Origin: Candidatus Peribacteraceae bacterium
GTDB lineage: Bacteria > Patescibacteriota > Gracilibacteria > Peribacterales > Peribacteraceae
Assembly: GCA_028718905.1 (NCBI GenBank)
Contig: JAQUKV010000005.1
Span: forward strand, 1 to 64,000
Direction: 5' to 3'
DNA length: 64,000 nt
Shown: piece by piece, positions 59,453-64,000 of the stretch
Numbering within the stretch: position 1 is the stretch's first letter
Layout: the number at the start of each line of letters is the position of its first letter
The notes under the pieces: model-generated
Databases searched by the model: none
Told to the model about the DNA's origin: nothing
Seen by the model: only the letters and a program-made list of their open reading frames with translations
Position numbers and translations under genes: made by a program

Positions 59453-62137
59453 TCATATCGTACTCTTCCTGCGTTCCTTCAATTCCTGCAGTGCCTTACT
59501 CAGGGCGGGCACTCCCCCGCTCGCCTCCAGTTTCTTTTCGATGTCCTGATAGATCTTCTGCTCATCGGGAGTGAATGCTTCTCCCAAGATCTGCTTCTTG
59601 CGGAGACTGTTGAATTCATTGGTCCACATTTCGCGGTCCCGCCATGCGCGGTAGTCCTTGAGGCTCATCCCCTTCTTTTTCGCCTTCTTCACCTCTTCCT
59701 CCTCTTTCTCTTTGGCCTTTTCGTCCGACTTGGCGTGTGCCGAGGCTTCAAAGGTGCTCGCCGCCCACTTCGAGATCTTCTCTTCGACAATCGACCGTTT
59801 CTCGGTGTAACGCTCACGCGAGAGCTTGAGCAGAATCTCGAGGCGCCTGGCGTCATACGCGATCGGCGGACGCGGCAGCGTGGTGACGGAGAAGGGCTTC
59901 GAGGGCACGCCGTCGATCATCAGACGGACGTACGCGTGGTACTTGGGCAGACTCAGGATATCCTTGGGCATGGCCAGTTCCTCGAACTGCAGGCTCAAAT
60001 CCTCCGCATCATCCGAGCCCACCTGAAAGCAGAAGATGGAACCGACGTTGCCGAAGACCGCATCCTTGAGCGTCGTTTTTCCCTCACCGATCAAGAGCTG
60101 CGCCACGTACTGGTTGGCCATGGTGAGGTTGAGCCTGTACTTGCGCGCCTCGGAAAGGATACTGGCGAAGGACTCGGTGGCGAAGTTCTGGAATTCGTCC
60201 ACGTAGAGGTAAAAATCCCGCCGCTCCTCTTCGGGCACATCGGCACGGCTCATGGCGTCGATCTGGAACTTGGTGACGAGCATGGAGCCGAGAAATGCGG
60301 AGGTGTCTTCGCCCAGCTTTCCTTTGCTCAGGTTCACGATGATGATTTTGCCCGTATCCATGGCATGACGGATATCGAGGCCGTTCTTGACCTGTCCCAC
60401 GATGTTGCGGATGAGCGGGGTCGCAAGCAGCTGGCCCACCTTGTTCTGGATCGCCGCCGTGGCCTCGGTACGGTATTTGTCGTTCCATGACGCGTACTCC
60501 TGCTCCCAGAAGCTCTTCACCATGGGATCAGTGACGCGCGCAACGACTTTCTTGCGGTACACGTCGTCAGCGAACATCCGCATGATGCCGAGCATGGAGG
60601 ATCCCTGATATTCCAGCAACGCGAGCAGGGTATTGCGCAGGATGTGCTCCATGCGCCCGCTGAACATGCCCGGCCACATCTTGGTGAAGACGCTCATCAG
60701 CCCCGACGCCACGAGCACGCGCTGATCGGGATTGGGGCAGTCGAGCACATTGAAGGAAATCGGATGATCGCGGTCGGACGGATCGAAGATCACCACATCG
60801 TTGCTCCGGTGCTTGGGCACGAACTGGGGGATCATCTCGGCCAGATCGCCGTGCGGATCGATGATGCCCACGCCTTTGCCCGCCTGAATGTCGGAGAAGA
60901 TCATGTTCTCGAGCAGCGTGGATTTACCCATGCCTGTCTTTCCCAGAATGTAGACGTGGCGCCGCCGGTCATCGAGACGGATGCCGAACTTGGACCGTTG
61001 GCCGCGATACACCGCCTCGCCGAGCACAGTCAGCGCCTCGGGCGGATCCGAAACCCCCGGCAGGGGCAGATTGACCGGCGGTCCGAGCTTTTTTGAAAGC
61101 ACCCAATCGATATTCGGCGTCTGCACGAGCAGGGTCGGCATGTGCCAGATGGTCGCCACCTCCTCCACCGACAGAACGAACGGCCGCGATGTAAAGCCGA
61201 ATGGAATTGCGGGGGAAACGCGTTCGGGCAGCGCGGCGAACTCATTGCTGTGCGGAAGCGAAAACTGACGGAAGCTCCCGACAATCTCGCGCACCTTGCG
61301 ACCGGCTTCGATGGATTTATCTTTCGGAGCGATGACGCTCACGCGGATATTGCAGGTAAAGAGAAGCCGATTGACCTTGTCGACCGCTCCCGAGACCGTG
61401 TCTTCGCGATCGTGGGTACGCCCGGCGATGCGCTCGCCCTCGCGTTCCTCGTCTTCCTGCGACCGCTCCACAAGATCAATGGATGCGGCGCGGACTTTGC
61501 GCAGGAGCGGAGAAGCGCGGAATCCTCCGAGCAGCATCGAGAGCATCCAATACGCGAGCCGACGCCACCCGCGCGCAAGCACGACGCGTGTGTAGAAATT
61601 CGCGTAACGACGGGAGAGTGACGGCAGTCCCTTCTGGAGCAACGGCAAAAAACACAGCGCCCGCGTTCTGAAGCTCCCTCCAAGAGGACGCAGGACGATC
61701 TGAATATGACCGCGCATTCCGGCGAAAGGGTAGCGCGCGAGGGAGGAGGTGACACCCGCAATCGGATCGATGTTCACCCGCGCGAGCATGTCGTCGAACT
61801 GGGGATGGCGCTTGATCGGAAAAATCTCGGGCGCATGGAGCGCGAGATCCGCCGAAACCGCACACTCCTCTTCTTTGACTGCAAAAGGATCTTCATGGAG
61901 CTCTTCGATGTCGATATCCGGGAACTGCGCGTAGAGCTGGCTTTCGATGAGGCCAACGGTTTCTTCATCGGCACGCACGAAGAGCGCGATTTTGCGGTCC
62001 GGGCCCACACCGATCTCGAGCCCGACGCGTGCGGATCTTCCGCGGAAAGAATGAAGAGAGGCAATCATCGACTCCACGTACAACGGTCCCCGCTCGTTTT
62101 CGAGAGCCGGCCGCACTTTGAGAAAAACAGTGGACAT
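59453..62137 (-). CDS. VirD4/TraD-like P-loop ATPase, second of two
   Basis: 894 residues from the ATG at 62137; it is a longer paralogue of the protein encoded at 16823-19066. The unassigned N-terminal half includes a hydrophobic stretch near residues 185-225 (LARGWRRLAYWMLSMLLGGF) that may touch the membrane. The motor has Walker A LGKTGMGKSTLLENM, IIDPHGDLAEMI, VIFDPSDRDHPISFN, Walker B FYLYVDEFQNFA and LTMANQYVAQLL. A Lys/Glu-rich C-terminal tail of about 90 residues (EKAKEKEEEEVKKAKKKG) is specific to this copy. Role inferred only as DNA or protein translocation motor. Confidence 0.85.
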   Translation of the reverse strand: MSTVFLKVRPALENERGPLYVESMIASLHSFRGRSARVGLEIGVGPDRKIALFVRADEETVGLIESQLYAQFPDIDIEELHEDPFAVKEEECAVSADLALHAPEIFPIKRHPQFDDMLARVNIDPIAGVTSSLARYPFAGMRGHIQIVLRPLGGSFRTRALCFLPLLQKGLPSLSRRYANFYTRVVLARGWRRLAYWMLSMLLGGFRASPLLRKVRAASIDLVERSQEDEEREGERIAGRTHDREDTVSGAVDKVNRLLFTCNIRVSVIAPKDKSIEAGRKVREIVGSFRQFSLPHSNEFAALPERVSPAIPFGFTSRPFVLSVEEVATIWHMPTLLVQTPNIDWVLSKKLGPPVNLPLPGVSDPPEALTVLGEAVYRGQRSKFGIRLDDRRRHVYILGKTGMGKSTLLENMIFSDIQAGKGVGIIDPHGDLAEMIPQFVPKHRSNDVVIFDPSDRDHPISFNVLDCPNPDQRVLVASGLMSVFTKMWPGMFSGRMEHILRNTLLALLEYQGSSMLGIMRMFADDVYRKKVVARVTDPMVKSFWEQEYASWNDKYRTEATAAIQNKVGQLLATPLIRNIVGQVKNGLDIRHAMDTGKIIIVNLSKGKLGEDTSAFLGSMLVTKFQIDAMSRADVPEEERRDFYLYVDEFQNFATESFASILSEARKYRLNLTMANQYVAQLLIGEGKTTLKDAVFGNVGSIFCFQVGSDDAEDLSLQFEELAMPKDILSLPKYHAYVRLMIDGVPSKPFSVTTLPRPPIAYDARRLEILLKLSRERYTEKRSIVEEKISKWAASTFEASAHAKSDEKAKEKEEEEVKKAKKKGMSLKDYRAWRDREMWTNEFNSLRKKQILGEAFTPDEQKIYQDIEKKLEASGGVPALSKALQELKERRKSTI

Positions 62138-62141
62138 GAAC

Positions 62142-62852
62142 TTAGTGTGAGCGGAGGAGGTCGGCTGCAAGTTCCAGTGCGACGGTGTTGTAGGAATAAT
62201 CCATGCGCATGGGACCGAGAATACCGATCACGCCCTTCTCCCCGCGAATTTGGTATTCCGTGACGATCAGGCTGCAGCTCGGAATCTGCGCCATCAGATG
62301 CTCGTCGCCGATGTAGTAGCGGATTTCTTCATCCACTGCGATGCGCCCGAGCATGGCACTCAGATGTTCCTCGAGCACTTCCGCCACCTCGCTCACGAGA
62401 CGGGGATCCCCCTGAAACTCCGGCTGTTTCAGCACGTTGCTTAAGCCCAAGTAATACACCTGCGATTTGTGCGGGACCTTGGCGAAGGCCACATTCGGGA
62501 CCATGTGGGCCAGCAGTGACACGGCTTCGTACACGCGCTCCTGATCCTTGCGCTTGAAATACTGCTCCTTGAGCGTATCGAAACGCCTGCGCACGACGGT
62601 TGCGTGGCGCGAAGGCTCGAGATAGTCGCGCACGTACATGCGGTACCCCTGCGCCGTGGGAATGCGGCCGGCGGACACGTGCGGCTGGAGCAGGAATCCT
62701 TCATCCTCGAGCCGCGCCATCTCGCTTCGCAGAGTCGCAGAAGAGCAGCAGAATTCACCCGCCTCGAGCAGACGCTTGCTGCCCACCGGGAGCGCTGTTT
62801 CGATGAACTGATCGATGATCGCCACGAGGAGCTTTCCCTGCCGTGCATCCAT
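62142..62852 (-). CDS. hrcA: HrcA-type heat-shock repressor
   Basis: 236 residues from the ATG at 62852, shorter than the usual 340 or so. The N-terminal winged helix is typical (LLVAIIDQFIETALPVGSKR, SSATLRSEMARLEDEGFLLQ, HVSAGRIPTAQGYRMYV). The end GVIGILGPMRMDYSYNTVAL matches the HrcA C-terminal signature, so the shortening lies in the middle (GAF-like/insert domain). TATACT lies six bases before the ATG. HrcA normally represses groE/dnaK operons at CIRCE sites; none is visible here. A longer frame upstream to 63191 overlaps rpmE and is rejected. Confidence 0.88.
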   Translation of the reverse strand: MDARQGKLLVAIIDQFIETALPVGSKRLLEAGEFCCSSATLRSEMARLEDEGFLLQPHVSAGRIPTAQGYRMYVRDYLEPSRHATVVRRRFDTLKEQYFKRKDQERVYEAVSLLAHMVPNVAFAKVPHKSQVYYLGLSNVLKQPEFQGDPRLVSEVAEVLEEHLSAMLGRIAVDEEIRYYIGDEHLMAQIPSCSLIVTEYQIRGEKGVIGILGPMRMDYSYNTVALELAADLLRSH

Positions 62853-62858
62853 GACAAA

Positions 62859-62864
62859 AGTATA
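62859..62864 (-). promoter_or_regulatory. -10 element of hrcA, leaderless type
   Basis: TATACT on the minus strand, six bases before the hrcA ATG. Confidence 0.5.
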
Positions 62865-62899
62865 GCAGTCGGCGCAGAGGAGTGCCAGCGCTCCCACAC

Positions 62900-63121
62900 T
62901 TACTTCGATTTGGTCTTTCCTGCCGCCATGCGCTTGCGGAAGCGCTCGATACGCCCGCCACGAGCCTCGCCCTGCTTCTTGCCCGTGTAGACGGGGTGGC
63001 ACATCCTGCAGATTTCCACGGTCACTTCTCTCACCGTGGAAGGGATGGAAAATACGGCACCACAGGCGGTACAGGTCGCCTTGGCGTTTTGGAACATCTG
63101 CGGGTGGATAGCCTTTTTCAT
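62900..63121 (-). CDS. rpmE: 50S ribosomal protein L31
   Basis: 73 residues, beginning MKKAIHPQMFQNAKATCTAC. Zinc-type L31 with two Cys pairs (CTAC, CRMC) and the diagnostic CHPVYTGKK motif; the basic tail (RIERFRKRMAAGKTKSK) is normal. TACACT lies nine bases before the ATG. hrcA follows 47 bases downstream. Confidence 0.95.
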   Translation of the reverse strand: MKKAIHPQMFQNAKATCTACGAVFSIPSTVREVTVEICRMCHPVYTGKKQGEARGGRIERFRKRMAAGKTKSK

Positions 63122-63235
63122 AACGGGAAGAGTGTAGCGATAAAGAAATGACAGGCAAGCGAAGAAAGCGAGGAAAACAAGGAAAACTCAATCCTCACTT
63201 GCTTTGCGTTCTTTGTTTTCTTCGCTTTCCTACGC

Positions 63236-64000
63236 CTACCCCTGCGCCGCCTTGGCCGCCCGCTTCACCCGTCGCTCCTCCTTCTCAATTGCTTCAACCT
63301 CTTCCGTGCGCTGTTCCTCCGCCGCCTCGAGCACCGCTTCTTCCGCCTCTTTGTCGTACATCACCACACTCACCGTCGCGACTTTGTCTTTGCCGTTGAG
63401 ACGCATGATGATGACGCCCTGCGTGGCGCGCCCGAGGGACGGAATGTCCTTGAGCTCCATGCGAATGGCCTGCCCCTGCCTGCTCAGACACAGCAGATCG
63501 CCCTCCGCACCCTCCTCCAGCACGCATCCGCCCACGATATCACCCGTCTTCGCCGTGAGCTGCGCGGCTTTGACTCCCGTGCCTCCGCGCCCCTGGAAGC
63601 GGTACTGTGAAACGGGCGTCATCTTGCCGAGTCCGTTCTCCATCACCACAAGAAGTTTTGATTTCACCGGATCGGAAATGGCCGCTGCCTCCACTACCTT
63701 GTCACCGGCACCCAGCTTGATGCCGCGCACACCCGCCGCCGCGCGCCCCATCGGACGGACATCGTCCTCCTTGAAGCGGATGGCCTTTCCTTTCTGCGTG
63801 AGCAGGATGATCTCGTTCTTGCCGTTGGTCTCGACGACCCACCTCAGCTCATCACCGGCAGGCATCTTCTGCGCGATCAGACCTGAACGCCGGATGTTGT
63901 CGAATTCTGTGAGCTCCGTGCGCTTGACGGTGCCGCCGCGCGTGACCATGAAGAGGAATTTCTTATCCTCCATCTGCGCGCGCAGGATCGCCGTCACGCG
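63236..64000 (-). CDS. gyrA: DNA gyrase subunit A, C-terminal part (truncated by window end)
   Basis: The visible 250 or so residues are the beta-pinwheel DNA-wrapping domain: repeated blades such as FMVTRGGTVKRTEL, ILLTQKGKAIRFKEDDVRPM and LLVVMENGLGKMTPVSQYRF. The GyrA-box-like loop is GRAAAGVRGIKL. The tail is Glu/Lys/Arg-rich and ends KRAAKAAQG. The N-terminal breakage-reunion domain lies beyond base 64000. The related ParC cannot be excluded, but six-blade regularity and GyrA-box favour GyrA. Confidence 0.85.
   Translation of the reverse strand, partial: RVTAILRAQMEDKKFLFMVTRGGTVKRTELTEFDNIRRSGLIAQKMPAGDELRWVVETNGKNEIILLTQKGKAIRFKEDDVRPMGRAAAGVRGIKLGAGDKVVEAAAISDPVKSKLLVVMENGLGKMTPVSQYRFQGRGGTGVKAAQLTAKTGDIVGGCVLEEGAEGDLLCLSRQGQAIRMELKDIPSLGRATQGVIIMRLNGKDKVATVSVVMYDKEAEEAVLEAAEEQRTEEVEAIEKEERRVKRAAKAAQG

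Noticed and set aside
58728..59549. Short open frames (97 and 143 residues) in the hairpin-rich region
   Set aside because: They lack plausible starts and composition, and cross several strong hairpins and repeats; an RNA gene explains the region better.
62853..63191. 113-residue N-terminal extension of HrcA
   Set aside because: It runs through rpmE in another frame; HrcA proteins start with the MDARQG-type helix used here.

Overview
Organism: the window (mixed GC, lower in the centre) looks like a bacterium of the Candidate Phyla Radiation, most likely a Peregrinibacteria/Peribacteria-type genome. This is inferred from the mixture of an archaeal-style early mevalonate set, two VirD4/TraD-like ATPases typical of these genomes, many Shine-Dalgarno-less starts, and compact gene spacing. 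TAA, TAG and TGA all act as stops, so the code is the standard bacterial one and not the TGA=Gly code of Gracilibacteria. The lineage was not confirmed by any database search. Layout: (1) 0.1-4.8 kb, HMG-CoA reductase, HMG-CoA synthase, thiolase and an unusual DUF35-guanylate kinase fusion. (2) 4.9-9.6 kb, an alpha-glucan module: GT4 glycosyltransferase, GH57 and GH15. (3) 9.6-19.1 kb, mixed housekeeping genes: IMPase-like phosphatase, Maf, TrpS, RluA-type pseudouridine synthase, a DUF4015-like glycosidase and a VirD4-like ATPase. (4) 19.2-43.7 kb, the most striking region: twelve tandem minus-strand paralogues (A1-A12, left to right; transcription runs from A12 to A1) of a very cysteine-rich protein of about 550 residues, interleaved with four TrmB-like HTH regulators (R1-R4). 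(5) 44-50.7 kb, an EmrAB-like efflux pair, an M23 peptidase, a thiol/permease cluster, a cytochrome b5-like lipoprotein, an SMR-like protein and tRNA-Val. (6) 50.7-58.5 kb, dcd, a long helical protein, dnaX, 5-formyl-THF cyclo-ligase, glyA and an MscS channel. (7) 58.5-59.45 kb, no protein gene but a chain of strong hairpins ending in a terminator, a candidate structured RNA. (8) 59.45-64 kb, a second VirD4-like ATPase, hrcA, rpmE and the 3' part of gyrA. How it works together: the first block would make HMG-CoA and mevalonate, with thiolase, synthase and the DUF35 OB-fold probably forming a channelling complex. The second would build and degrade a storage alpha-glucan. The array has no assignable function. 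Its proteins share a symmetric plan: an N-terminal module resembling the C-terminal one, flanking two halves of Cys-x-x-Cys-rich repeats. No signal peptides are seen, suggesting cytoplasmic metal- or thiol-based proteins under TrmB-type control. Across the window a -10-like hexamer lies only 6-9 bases upstream of many start codons, implying leaderless mRNAs. At several array junctions this hexamer is written inside the last codons (Val-Tyr-stop) of the previous paralogue. Several families of palindromic dispersed repeats lie between genes and, in two cases, in frame inside enzymes.
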